From Stereum hirsutum FP-91666 SS1 (Eukaryota; Basidiomycota; Agaricomycetes; Russulales; Stereaceae), in contig NW_006763136.1 in the NCBI RefSeq assembly GCF_000264905.1, positions 167,934 to 231,933 on the forward strand: a DNA stretch of 64,000 bases. The letters run 5' to 3'. Below are positions 45,001 to 55,870 of the stretch, in pieces. A model generated the notes under the pieces. The model saw only the letters and a program-made list of their open reading frames with translations, was not told where the DNA came from and did not search any database. Every line of letters starts with the position of its first letter. Within the stretch, counting starts at the first letter, position 1. The position numbers and the translations under genes are program-made.

Positions 45001-45358
45001 CCGCGCAAGCTACAGACGCGTCCATACGCGTCCACAAAGTGTCGTCCGTGTGTTCGTATCTTTCCACCAATGCCTGCGGACGACCAGTCATGCGCGTATG
45101 AAGGTGACGACCCGACAGTGTAATCCTTGTTGATGGATGGGTGTGGCCCAAACTATTTCGCGTGACGTTGAACGGTGAGTATTCAATACTTGACGCGCAG
45201 CCGCGTAAGCCCACCTTGATATTCTGGTGAGACTCTTCAGGAGAGCTGGAAGCAGAACCTTTCCTCGCGTCCTGTTCGCCAGGACTCATAAACTGAGACG
45301 ACTCCACGCCGGGTACCATGATGAAAGACGCTTCGGACGGAAGTGGTGATTCCAGCAT
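42047..45358 (-). CDS. GH5 glycosidase, steryl-glucosidase/glucosylceramidase-like, membrane-anchored
   Basis: Retaining beta-glycosidase of family GH5, resembling the fungal endoglycoceramidase-related proteins (subfamily 12) that cleave ergosteryl glucoside or glucosylceramide. The ATG at 45358-45356 starts MLESPLPSEASF. Spliced exons give RHFVDAYGRVCSLRGVNLSG, TFVGRPFPLEEAPEHLARLR, AFVSMHQDVWSRYSGGSGAP, the acid/base Glu in MNEPHRGY, FLEPIPNE, YAPHWYCLNTLF, and the nucleophile Glu in VIGECGIPMD. GFTLWNYNPFNDD and a beta-rich C-terminal domain follow. The last residues form one hydrophobic helix, WAIVSLLVVLVGILVMLL, probably a tail anchor. Both catalytic Glu are present. Whether the sterol or the ceramide glucoside is preferred cannot be decided here. 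The many introns are hand-placed. Confidence 0.85.
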
Positions 45359-46890
45359 TGGGTATCCTAATGTTCTTGGGATCTGATGGAAAGCCGTATA
45401 GCCGCTACCCTCACAACGATGAAAGCAAGTTCGCTGGCGTTTGTGTGGAATGACCGGGGTGAGGGTGATGGCGGTTGGGAGGGACCTCCGTTATGCGAGT
45501 GTGGCGCAATGTCGAACTCATTGTGTGGCGAACCACGCGGGCGGCGGACCTTCAAATTTTCCAAACTCGGCCCTCTTGTCGCCGTTTTCCTTGAGTTTTC
45601 CTCTTCAGCGCTTCATCTATCTGTTTGGACTGCCTCGCGCCTTGATCCCTGCGCCTTGATTCTAGTATGTTTCTGGTGAACGGCTAGGTACTCTCCATAC
45701 ATACTCGAGTGACCTTGCTGAGACTCGTCAGTCTTCGTCGTTTTGCTGGCACTGTCAGGAAGACAAGCAGTTGCGTTCTTTGAGAACGCTCTGGAGCCAT
45801 GTATCTTCATCCTGATATTTTGCATCATGGGCTTGGGACTTGCCTTACATTCCCCGAGTAACTATACTGAGGGTGGCTGCTATATTGGAACCGGCTATTC
45901 CATGGGCTGCATCCTCATGGGACTGCGCCGTATAACTAGCCTTTTGTTCTAGCCAGGCAGTGCAATGATCAATTCCAGCTTCCGAGTGTCCTCTCAGGCT
46001 GTACCAGTTTCTCATCGTGATCGTGCATCCCTCGCTGCCTTTCCTGCTAACCTAAGCTGTATTCTCGTGCTACTCAAAAACTTTCAAATTGTCGCTCGGA
46101 GTCCTCGATGATCACCGAGCGAACACATCGGCATTGCTTGAACACCCTTGCACTCGGACCACCGATACCTTTGGCTGTATCGCGCATCACAGTACTGCAA
46201 CAGTGAGCGAGCGAAAGCAGAACGGTCTGGTAGGTGTTTAAAGTGATGGTGGGGGGCTATGTCCATGCATCTTTGGAGCGAGTAGAGTCAGTCTCTATCT
46301 TGTTCTTCTGTCGGTGAAAATATTAATGGCCTTGCCCTCAGAGATTTGCGAGATCACACAGCAGTCCAAAGATATTCTAGGTACATGCACTAGAAGGCCA
46401 AACATAGGCCATTAGAAGGTTCTATTCACGCCGTGATCTGGAGCGGTAAATTGTGTAGGTGTGCGCTGAGTTCATGCGGTATGGTGTTATATCCTCGTCG
46501 ACATGGAGCCTCTCCTTCCTGATTTGTTTGGCAAAACTACCAAGAAGTTTCTATCAGCTGCCTCGACAAACTCCTGCTACGAGTTCTCTGCATATGATTA
46601 TATAACACCTTCTACCTCTTGTTCTTGGTAGAATAGAAATTGGATCGGCGTCCATTGTACCTCCAGTGGGAAGCTCGGTGAGTGTGGCACAGCGGAGCGC
46701 CGACAAGAATAACCCACCTCGCCTGGCACCGGTGCTTGAATACATCTATCTGATGAACGTTACAGCAGAATACGCAGACACAGTAATCCTCGTTGCCATG
46801 GGCGATATATACAGGCCGTTGCGGGCTGGCTTTGCATCCCCCCAACTCTGCCTTAAACCCCGTCGTCGATAGCTGAGCTTACACACAGCT
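45359..46890. other. Divergent intergenic region
   Basis: No supported gene. Frames at 45386-45952 include a hydrophobic run (FILIFCIMGLGLAL) but no start, exon chain or family signature. It probably contains the promoters of the GH5 and ULD-type genes. Confidence 0.45.
46806..46811 (+). promoter_or_regulatory. TATA-like element of the ULD-type gene
   Basis: TATATA followed by CAGG, 85 bp upstream of the ATG at 46891. The position fits a core promoter. Confidence 0.4.
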
Positions 46891-48358
46891 ATGCCCATCT
46901 TCGCCTTCACTGCTGGATCTTTGGACGATATCATCACAGTCATCACTCTCGCAACACAAATAGCCAAGGTCCTTGCCGAGAGTACCGACTCGACGAACGA
47001 ACACAGATTCCTCGCTGCCGAGCTCACGACGTTCACTGATACCCTCAGGATTGTTCGTCGTGAGCTTGAGTCACCTACTCTCAGTAACTCGGCGAGGCGT
47101 GCTCTGATGCAGTCAGTATTGAGTTGTAAAGAAATCCTTTCAGAGATGGAGCAAAAAACGATGAGTGTTAGAGGATTCAGTGGACAAGAACCGAGTGGTA
47201 TGTGGAGGGTATTGACCTTGCCACGAGTAGTGCGGTGGGTTCTGTTTAACAAAGAGGAGGTGGAAGAGTACAAGAGGAGGCTTTCGTCGCAGTGGGCGTG
47301 CATGAACACCATTCTCGAGGCTTCAAACAGGTGCTGTGCGTCACTGCGTTATTTCTCCCCATTTATGAGTTCTGATTCGTCAGGGTCTACATTATGGGGG
47401 ACAGTTCGACTACAGGTGCAATCCGCCAGACAACGTCTTCCATCGAGAATACTGCCATCGGAATAGCTCAATCCACCTCGTCCATGCACGCCACCATCCT
47501 CGACATTGCTCAATCCATCGCCGTCTTCCAGAACCTATTCCTGCGCCATATCCACAACGTCGCCGATCCTGTCGACCTTCAATCATCTCTATTCTTCGTT
47601 GACCTCCTCGGAGAGAAAAACGTCGTGCCAATGAACTTCTGTGAATCCGAAGAGGTCTGTCGATTTCAATACTATATGATGATGAAATGAAGTTCATGTC
47701 CGTATTTTTCATGAACTGGAAGACATTGCACAAATATCTAAAACTTTTCTTTGCTGCCAAAGCTGGAGGAGATTTAGTTCAGTGCAAGGACTACATGTTA
47801 TTGTCCCAGGGTGGAACTAGGATTTATCTGGACACTGAAGAGTTTGCGTTGCAGAGCGAAAAGGGGTCTACTGTCATGCCCAGAGAGAGGACCTACATAC
47901 ACCCTGGCATAACGATTTACATGAGCGCCATTATATACCCAGATGACGCCAATGGACACAGTCCCCAGTCCAGGAGGTGCCCCTTATGCCTGACTATAAA
48001 TCGCTGCCAGCGGAAAAGGATGTATGCGTGTGTGCAAGTTATCAAGTGGTCAGTCACCTATATCCCAACTCTATCCTTACATCGTCTTGGGCACATACTT
48101 GGCTGACAACGCACAACTTAGCATATATTGCAGTGGCGTGTTTCAGTTGGACATCGGTACTAGGACGGAAGTGCCCAAAAAAACCGGTCAGACAAGAGAT
48201 CGCGTGGAATACGAGTTGCGTGATCGACTTCGATTCATACGTCGTGTACGCATGCACCTAAATCCAAGTGTATGTGTCCCCTTTTACTCTGGAATGACAC
48301 AAATGTTGGAGATGACTGACACATGTTATTTCTGTAGCTTTGTATCTCCAAGCCCTAA
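46891..48358 (+). CDS. ULD (ubiquitin-like) family protein with zinc ribbon
   Basis: Member of an Agaricomycete-expanded family: an N-terminal helical region (FTAGSLDDIITVITLATQIA), a middle region with Gln/Ser/Thr-rich helices, a ubiquitin-like domain (SLFFVDLLGEKNVVPMNFC), a segment around FAALQ/MLLSQGGTRIYL, and a C-terminal metal site. Predicted exons are 46891-47330, 47384-47654, 47693-48048, 48122-48269 and 48338-48358, in frame to a TAA. Splicing at 48048/48122 creates CPLC...CIYC, the four cysteines of a zinc ribbon, which supports that junction. The last exon is uncertain: without its intron, the frame runs to 48428. Function is unknown; no enzyme motif is seen. Confidence 0.65.
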
Positions 48359-48989
48359 TAGCGAATGCCTCGAGGAATTTGTATCCCACGGAAGAGCCTC
48401 AACGGCTTTCACATACCCCGTCTTTTAGCGCATGATGCAGTGGCAGGCCCGGGATTGTAGCATGATGCACGACACAAAGTCCATATATTGGTAATTGAAC
48501 AGTGTTATAAATGCACCCAGTTATTAGTGGCAGTCATGCAAAATCGATAATCATCGCGTCCTCTGGTATGACCTCGAGATATTTCGTGGGTGTGTCGAAT
48601 TACTACCCAACATGATGCACAATAGGGCTTATATGTTAGTGAAAACTTGGAACATTTTGCAAAATCTCATTGGCGGATCGGACAGATCTTCTGCCAACGA
48701 GTTCCAAGTAAACTTGAAACATATAAGGTCTAATAGAGGTTTTAAGATACGGGCGCTTCAGCGGTTTGGGGACAGAACTTGGGAGAGCCCAGAGATCAAA
48801 GTGGCTCTGGGTTCCATGCTCCACATCAGCGACTTCGCGCCGCCTCTGCATAGAGCGCGCCTTGTCCGCTCTTTATTCTATGCCAGTTTTTCCTCTATTC
48901 CTCACGGGATACAGTGTACCTGTGCCATCAAAACATAGCATGAAGTTGCTAGAGGAAGATAGATGCTGTATTAGATGTTATCTGCAGCC

Positions 48990-49190
48990 TTAAAAGTAAG
49001 AGTTTCTGCGAGCTTCGGATCGGCGAATCTGAAGGTCGGCAAGGTCAAATTTCAAGTAATAGTTCGTTTCTAAACCCTCGGTAGGCGCCGACGCAGGCCA
49101 AAGGAGGGTGATCAGCCAATCACTGCCGGCCTACACATCCCCCTTTGAAATGAACCTTCACTTGAAATTCTCACTTTTAAAACTCATTCT
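48990..49190. repeat. Imperfect inverted repeat
   Basis: TTAAAAGTAAGAGTTT near 48992 pairs with the reverse complement near 49175 (TTAAAAGTGAGAATTT). ATTTCAAGTAATAGTTC near 49051 pairs with a segment near 49155. The left arm has about 45 extra bases between the two pairing blocks. Possibly a degenerate foldback element. Confidence 0.4.
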
Positions 49191-49468
49191 CATCGCTTTG
49201 CAACGCAAAAGTCCATTTTTCTGGCTGGAGATAACATCTATTACCCTCAGCAGCATCCGAGGGATCGAGGCGGAATAGTCTGAATGCTTCTGCCTTCGTC
49301 GTATGCGGGGCTGGCGCTCCAGGTGGAGCAAAAATCCGGCCAGACAGATATGAACTCTGGGCCCGTTTCTTAAAACCTCTAATATAACGAGGGGAGAGAA
49401 GGGAGGTTTGAGGTACGAAAAAGCAGACCGTCAAGGACGGATCTGATCGCGCGCTAAATCGGTGCGGG

Positions 49469-49517
49469 AGAAACTAGGCTCGTCGCCGCTGACAATGGCG
49501 AAGACTGACTCTCCTCC
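49469..49517 (-). repeat. Dispersed coding-like fragment (GESVFAI motif)
   Basis: The minus strand reads GESVFAIVSGDEPSF and continues SRTDLARDQIRP. It is the partner of the plus-strand fragment at 5323-5371. No complete gene surrounds it. Confidence 0.4.
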
Positions 49518-49732
49518 GAAAAAAAATCGAAAATCCACAGTCGTGCTTGAGATGCTATAGTATGTGCATGCAAAACACGAAGACAGTGAACTGGACGATG
49601 AGTAAAACAAATCTCGGTGACTTTTCGTGCCAAATGGGTGAGTTCGGAGGCCCGTTTCTAGGCTGTTTTTGCACTCGTTTCTCGGTCCGCTGTTCAACAG
49701 AAAAGGAACTCCAGAATGCATGGTTTTCCTGA

Positions 49733-49988
49733 TGCACAGAAACACAAACGCAAGGGCTCTCATCCGATCAAAAATCGACTCCAGCTTCCTTGCTGTGCGC
49801 CGAGGCCTCTAAACGTTACGCAAACCTACTACAGAAAGTCACACAGTGGGTGACTATCCGTAGCAGTCTATGAGCGTTTCTATATGCACATAAACCCAAA
49901 CACAAAGGCTCGCATCCAATCCAGAATCGACTTCGGCCTCCCATCGAGGCCCCTAGGATTTTCACAAGACCCCTAAGGAAAGTCACAG
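49733..49988. repeat. Diverged direct repeat, two ~110-bp copies
   Basis: 49733-49845 and 49884-49988 share ATGCACA, AAACACAAA-like, GGCTC, CATCC, AATCGACT, CGAGGCC, CTA and AAAGTCACA in the same order, offset by about 150 bp. No coding potential. It looks like an old tandem duplication. Confidence 0.6.
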
Positions 49989-50826
49989 TCCGCCCACTAC
50001 TTTACGACACTGGTTCGACAGTACGGCCAATGTAACAAAAATCGAAGAGCCCAGCTTTGTGTACAAGTTGTCGGGAGCATGGAAGTCCCATCCAAACTGG
50101 ACAGCTTCAGAGACTCAGTCCCAGTTCGCTGTGAGCAGTCGTCTAAACACGGCTGAGTCTCCTCCTTGTCAGCGTTTGGTGATGTGAACGCCAAGAACGA
50201 GAGCAAGATAGGCATGCATGGAATCGTGTCCAACACGCAGCGAAGGTTCGAACGCCACCTACACGCAGCAAACGCCACTCAATACTCAGTCTGTTATCTG
50301 AACTTCTATCTCCAGAAATACTCCGGGAGTGAGCAACGTTCATTCTCGCAAGTGACAAGACCGAGAGTTTCGTGTGCGGTGAGGGAGCCTCGTTCCCGCA
50401 ATGGAGTGATGCAGAGGTGCATAGGTGAAGATTAGGGCGATTTAGATAGGGACTGTCCAACTTATTGCAAAGAAGGAAGTGTCAGGATCGAGGGCTTGCC
50501 TTTTACGAGCAATGTCTGTTGAGCACGATGCCGGTCACCCAACAGACACGCTGTCGTGAGACCACAGTCCGAGTTGTGATCTGAGTTTTGTCAACAGGCT
50601 ATACTTCCCCATACAACGCCGGCTTACGGAATTGTCGACTTGTCACTCGTCCGTGCACAGCAAATGAAAAGACGAGCGAAAGGGGAACAAAAGCGCACCT
50701 AAACGCCGGGTCAGATCGGGATGAGATCGAGTCTCCAGATCTAGAATGGGACGAGTCTGAGTGTGGCACGACTGCTGGGCGAGGCTCGAGCTCGTCCTCT
50801 TCGGCGTTCGCAGGCTGATTGTTTCT

Positions 50827-50833
50827 TATAAAA
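50827..50833 (+). promoter_or_regulatory. TATA box upstream of the phosphatase gene
   Basis: TATAAAA about 330 bp upstream of the preferred start at 51156. It implies a leader of about 300 nt that includes the upstream in-frame ATG at 50871. Confidence 0.5.
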
Positions 50834-51155
50834 GAACCGTGTTGGTCCGAGTGTGCATTTTTAGGGGAGCATGTGTGAGCGATGGAGGGAGGGAGGAAGG
50901 AGTGACGGCCTCGAGGATGAGAAGAAGAGGGTGTGGCTGTGCATGCGGTTGGGTAGAAAACGCCACTGGAAGCGCCCCCGCAACGGCTGCCCAGCCGTCC
51001 TTGCCAATCCCCTCTCTCCTATTACATTACCACCACCATCATCGTCTACCCACAACGATTTGCCTACAACAGTCGCATACTCCCGCGTACAATCTTCAAT
51101 TACCATTATAACGCACATCCCACGAATAAATTTCGTAACAAATTATAATCCGCAC

Positions 51156-51926
51156 ATGACTGCCTCGATGAACTCCACGAGCGACTCGCAACGCCGTAAC
51201 GACATCACGACGCCCACGCTCTCCCTCTCCGGCATCTCCAACAACCTCTCCAAAGCACCCCTAACGCACTTCATCGACCGACCCATCCCAAACTCCTACT
51301 GGGCTACTCCTCTCCTCCTCGCCTGCGAATACCCATGGGCCCCAACACCACCCTTGCTCCGCTTCATCCCCAAATGCTCCTCCAAACCACAAACCGTCAC
51401 GCAGAAACTAGACCTCCTCCTAGCAGCAGGCGTACGCACCTTCATCGACCTAACCGAAGCGGGCGAACTCTCGCCTTATTTCCCGCATCAACTCAATGAG
51501 CACGTTTCGCTCGCAAATATCGATACCTCGAACCCGGCACAGCGGATCGAATACCATCAGTTCCCAATCCACGATCGTTCGCTGCCCGAGTCCGTAGACT
51601 ACGTCTACAAGATCCTCGACGTCCTCCGAGACAACGAGAAACGGGGACGGATCACGGTCGTGCACTGTCGAGGCGGGATCGGTCGGACGGGCTTGGTTGT
51701 TGGGTGTTGGTTGGTCGAGTGCGGGGTGGCGAAGGACGGGGACGAGGCGTTGAGGATGATTGCGGAGGAGTGGAAGACGGTGGAGAAGTGCAGGAGGTTT
51801 CCGTGCTCGCCGGAGACCGGCCCGCAGTTTGAGTTTGTGAGGAGTTTTGCGGCACATCATGAGGAGAGGGAGGATAGTCCGCTCAGTCATGAGGTCTCGG
51901 CGGCGTTGACGGGACAGGCGCATTGA
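51156..51926 (+). CDS. Dual-specificity/tyrosine phosphatase-like protein
   Basis: Single-exon cysteine phosphatase of 256 residues. The P-loop signature HC-x5-R is VHCRGGIGRTG, about residue 170, with the catalytic Cys and Arg present. About 30 residues earlier, the segment QFPIHDRSLPES contains an Asp in a position suited to the general acid. The N terminus has FIDRPIPNSYWATPLLLACEYPWAP, a module seen before such domains in CDKN3-like and other small fungal phosphatases. The frame is open upstream to an ATG at 50871, but that segment is Arg/Gly-rich and lies in the leader predicted from the TATA box at 50827, so I prefer 51156. The substrate (protein or other) is unknown. Confidence 0.8.
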   Translation: MTASMNSTSDSQRRNDITTPTLSLSGISNNLSKAPLTHFIDRPIPNSYWATPLLLACEYPWAPTPPLLRFIPKCSSKPQTVTQKLDLLLAAGVRTFIDLTEAGELSPYFPHQLNEHVSLANIDTSNPAQRIEYHQFPIHDRSLPESVDYVYKILDVLRDNEKRGRITVVHCRGGIGRTGLVVGCWLVECGVAKDGDEALRMIAEEWKTVEKCRRFPCSPETGPQFEFVRSFAAHHEEREDSPLSHEVSAALTGQAH

Positions 51927-53792
51927 GATTGAGGGAGGATGCGATGGAGGGGCGTGGTGTGCGCGAGGGATGCGTGTGGCGAGGGGACGATGAGAGCGTG
52001 GGATGTGTACGCATTGGGCTATTGCCTTTGTGCGTTCTTTATCTCCTTCTTTATCCGATATTGTATTGAATTGATCCTTCACCAGTAGAATTCGCTATCC
52101 GTCTATCCGTAGCACTAACCTCCGCCTCGGTCTCGTCCATAGAAGTCACTCTCCGTCTGTCCATATTTTCTTCCTGGACTTCACTCTATTTGTCTCCATA
52201 CATACGTCGCACATCGCACATCGCATCGACCTGGATGGTCATCACCGACACTTCTGATCCATATCCGACCTGTCGTCTCATGATGCCGTTCTGTCTCTGT
52301 CTGTATCAATATTTTATTATTTCTTTTCCAATTCTATCTCGTGGCCAGCGTCACCTTTTCCCTGTCTCGTCTCGTCTTCTCCCCCCCCCCTCTCCGATCG
52401 GGAATTATTGAGGATTACATGACAGGCACGCTAGATGCGTGATTCCTCTTCTTCTCCTCCATTACCTTTTTATTCTCTGTCAATCAACGAACTTCTTCAG
52501 CCAAGCTCCTCTGGACAACGGTACGATGACATCATAGGACCTCCTTTTCCTTTCTCGTTTCCATCATCCACATCCGGCTCTCCTCTTTCCCTTTCCTCCG
52601 TGTCTTCCCTTTCATCCGGGTCACCTCTTTCCGTTCCGTGTCGTCCCTTTTTTCGTGTCACCGCCTCTCCTTTCCGTATCGCCGCTTTGACTTTCCTCTT
52701 CCGTACTCCGATTTCCATCCTTGTCTCGCATCCTCTCACGCCTCCCCTTCCTTCCTTTCTTTCTTGTCGTCGATGCTCCCAATCCCATCGATTGATCGCC
52801 TCCTGCCAGGCCGACTTAGTGCCGCCGGTTCCTTCCTCGTTTGTCGATGCTCGTTTCCTTTGTCCCTCGTCGGTAGTCGTATCTAATTTTCATTCCCGTC
52901 TGGCTATGTACATAGTAAGTAAGTAGTTTTCATCCTGTCTTCCGGAATAGATGCAGTTCGCAGTTCTCAAGCTTCAGTGTGAAAGGCATGCACTCGATTG
53001 CAGGACGAAATCTAAAAGAAGGGACTGATGGACAAAGTGCGAGGTAGGTGTGGCTTAGTGTGGCGCTCGAGTGGCACAAGTATGTTCGACTTCTTGATCT
53101 GGGATAAACGTAAGCGCTTAAGCGTGAGCTTGAAGAACAAAGAGATTATGACCATGATTGTGCTTCTTGGGCTTCTTGACTCCCTCGCAGTTGGAAGGCT
53201 GGAGAGTGAAAGGCGCCGGTACGAATGTGCAGTGAATGATCGGGAGTGAGACACGCGGATGTGGTGATCGCGACTGAAGAGGATGGTGAAAGGAAGAGGA
53301 GAAAGGAGCACGACAAAGGAGGAAGAATTCAAAGCGGTGGTCACAGCACGCACGTATGAGGCACGTTTCTTTTCGTGTCCTTCCTTTGACGGACCAAACT
53401 CCACATCCAAGAAAGGAATAAAATTCAAAAGATTGTCACAAAGGAATGTTTGATCAGATATCCACGCGCTCTTCCACTGTCCACACCCGCCCTCCCATCC
53501 TCTCGAGTGCTTTGTCCACCCTCCATCCGCCATACTATAAATAGCGGACAAGAGTCCACCAGTAAACCTCGGCAGCCTCAACAGCGATCCCAGCTCCCAG
53601 CACCACCAGGTGCCCACTCACCCGCCTTAGGGCCCCTTTCCACTTCTGCACCCTCGCTCCCGAGTATCTCCCACCGATCATCTCGCGAAGGTACCCCGCC
53701 TCGGTCGCCAACAGGGGCAGGGAGATCCTTCCTCATCGCGCCAACCTGCACGTCGCATCACGACCTACCGTGTTGAGGCGACTCCGGCTACG
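51927..53792. other. Intergenic region, pyrimidine-rich tract
   Basis: 52,430-52,900 is strongly C/T-rich on the plus strand, and its open frame (a Ser/Pro/Phe-rich peptide of 163 codons) is probably a by-product of that bias. A C10-plus run lies at 52381-52391. No gene is supported. The 3' part holds the promoter of the small gene at 53.8 kb. Confidence 0.45.
53536..53543 (+). promoter_or_regulatory. TATA box of the proline-rich gene
   Basis: TATAAATA, 257 bp upstream of 53793. I see no ATG between it and 53793, so 53793 would be the first start codon of a transcript initiated here. Confidence 0.55.
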
Positions 53793-54221
53793 ATGCCCAC
53801 CCCTATCGCGTCGTCGTTCCCCACACGCCGTCCATTCTCACCGTCGATGCAGCGTCAGCGCTCGTACCCTCCACCCTCGCCGACCCCGCCGCAACACTCG
53901 TACCCTCCCGCGCCCATGATGATCTCCGAGCCTTATGCACCTTCGCCTCAAAGGGTCGCCAACACGGACTTCACCCCCCGCTACGCCAGTCAGCTCGCCA
54001 CGCTGCGCATGAGGAGCATGGGCTCGTACGATGGCTACAGGTCGTCGACGGCGGGTTCGATGTTGGCGTCGTTCGGAGTGTTTGACTATTCGTCGTGGTC
54101 GGAGGGGGGTCGGTGGACGCCTGAGTCGTCTGCTTCTCCTATGCTTCCGCCTGCATCTGTCCACACCCCCGCGCCTGCGACTGGTCCAGTCTATACCGCT
54201 CCGGAGCCAACGACACACTAA
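53793..54221 (+). CDS. Small Pro/Ser-rich hypothetical protein
   Basis: A 142-codon frame beginning MPTPIASSFPTRRPFSPSMQ. It is Pro-, Ser- and Tyr-rich in the first half (YPPPSPTPPQHSYPPAP), has a middle part containing RYASQLATLRMRSMGSYDGY, and ends APEPTTH. There is no domain, signal peptide or helix. A good TATA box and the absence of an earlier ATG support expression. Probably disordered; function is unknown. Confidence 0.45.
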   Translation: MPTPIASSFPTRRPFSPSMQRQRSYPPPSPTPPQHSYPPAPMMISEPYAPSPQRVANTDFTPRYASQLATLRMRSMGSYDGYRSSTAGSMLASFGVFDYSSWSEGGRWTPESSASPMLPPASVHTPAPATGPVYTAPEPTTH

Positions 54222-54346
54222 ATCAGCACTTCTTAGTCAGTGACGTTACTCTTCGCATTCGCGAGTGAGAGGAGAATCGTCATACATACCTCTCGGTCAA
54301 TACTCCAAGAAGCGGAAGGTTGTCTCTCTGAGAGTGGTGGAAATGA

Positions 54347-55006
54347 CTACCAATGGCGAATATCCTCAAAGGCGTACTCGAAGAACCGACCATAGCCAAA
54401 TTCGAAGGGGGCAGAGAAATCCAACTCCGCAAACCTGGCAGCTTCGACGCCACTGTCATCGATGAGGGGCATCGCAAGGCCAGACGGAACCTGCTCGTTC
54501 ACATCGGGGATGGTGAACTCTGCGTGCGAGCTCCCGTGCGCGAGTGGAGGAGTCAACGAAGCGTTGGTGGTCTGGGGACTAAAGCGGTCGTTCAGAGTGG
54601 AAGCAGGAAAACCCCAAATCGCGGAGTCATGGAACGAAGGCGTTGGCCATGGGATGGGAGGAAGCTGGATACAGCCAGCGGCCTGCTGTGAATGCGACTC
54701 AGAGTACGAGTCAAAGGCCACGCCCTCAAACTCATTCGACTTTGGCGGAACGGGTGTGGTTACGTGGGTTGGGCGTTGGTTGGGTACGGTCGGTGGATGA
54801 AGGGTGTCCGCCGCGTCGTCCTCGTCTCGGTGCCACTGCCTGCACTGGACGCGATAGGGATGGTTGAAGTTGGGAGTTTGGGATGCGGAGATCCGGGTCT
54901 TGAGGGGCGACGAACGAGGACACAGAGGTTTTCCTTCTCCATTCACCCTCCCCTTCTGAGTCGGTATCTCCGTGTACCTCTGGCTTCGTCCCAGACCGTC
55001 AAGCAC
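54347..55006 (-). CDS. Hypothetical protein, start unresolved
   Basis: A minus-strand frame of about 219 codons that opens with a GTG, contains no obvious domain, and ends ARFAELDFSAPFEFGYGRFFEYAFEDIRHW-like, rich in aromatic and acidic residues. A minus-strand TATATAAA lies at 55336-55343, but between it and 54942 there is no ATG on this strand; the first one starts a different 60-codon frame. A spliced upstream exon or non-coding transcript is therefore possible. Confidence 0.3.
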   Translation of the reverse strand: MLDGLGRSQRYTEIPTQKGRVNGEGKPLCPRSSPLKTRISASQTPNFNHPYRVQCRQWHRDEDDAADTLHPPTVPNQRPTHVTTPVPPKSNEFEGVAFDSYSESHSQQAAGCIQLPPIPWPTPSFHDSAIWGFPASTLNDRFSPQTTNASLTPPLAHGSSHAEFTIPDVNEQVPSGLAMPLIDDSGVEAARFAELDFSAPFEFGYGRFFEYAFEDIRHW

Positions 55007-55335
55007 CAGAGCCGGTCAGTCGCGGGTTCGGATTGGACGTAGCGGTCGGCTTGGGGGGTTTTGGGACGAGGTTGATGGAGCGGGAAGAGGGGTCGCTGGG
55101 TAGATCGACTCGCGGAGTTCGGGAGCGTCGTCGAGAGCGGTGATGGATATGTGTCCAGGGCTTCGGGCGCGGGGAGTCTGGAGAATTTAGGAAGGCAATG
55201 AGGGTGGGCGAGTATGATGTAGCTGTGGAGGTGGGCTCTGAAGACGGTGAAAAGGAGTGTTAGAGCGGTGGATGTTCTAGTTTATCGGATCTGGGTTGGG
55301 GAACCTGAAGAGACGAGAGCTGGAAGTGAAGGCGC

Positions 55336-55343
55336 TTTATATA
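55336..55343 (-). promoter_or_regulatory. Minus-strand TATA box
   Basis: TATATAAA read on the minus strand (GGTATATAAAGC). It points toward the hypothetical minus-strand gene at 54.3-55.0 kb. Confidence 0.45.
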
Positions 55344-55870
55344 CCTTTTTTAGGGCGGTGTTGAACGACGAATTTGGGTGAACGAGATGCGGTTATTGTT
55401 CGCTCGGACGACAAAGGAAAGAAAGATAGAAAAGACTGAAGGGGGAAGACAAAACGAGCTTTACCATCCTTTCAACGTTGGCATCCACAGACGCGACCGC
55501 TTTTTGTTTGACGAGAAGGACAATGAATGTTATCATGACCTAGTACTTCCATAGAAAGATGAGTTGTGAATTATCATTTTTTGTTCTCTTCGTGTACATC
55601 TCGACGACCCTGATGGTTCATCAACGGAAGTTGGTATCAGCATCACCTCCCATCTATCCTTCCTTGTAATACGTCAGCATGCAGGCGAACGTATAGTGCG
55701 AGACGGACTAACTCATGTTACGGTCATCGTATCGGTAGGCGGTGATCACAAGTCATGTCTCGCCCTGGGGCTCGCCAGTCTAATCCTTTCGCCGAACTGC
55801 ATCCATCCAGTACAAAGCACGGACAAGCAAAATGCAAAGACAAATGGAAGCAAGATAAAGAAGGGCATAC

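Larger units (their letters stand above)
48359..51155. other. Intergenic region with degenerate repeats
   Basis: No supported gene over about 2.8 kb. It contains an inverted-repeat structure near 49 kb, the minus-strand GESVFAI fragment and a diverged direct repeat, all listed separately, and ends in the promoter of the phosphatase gene. Confidence 0.5.

Noticed and set aside
52435..52926. Plus-strand frame of 163 codons
   Set aside because: Explained by strong C/T bias, which removes stop codons. No domain, and no TATA box noted upstream.
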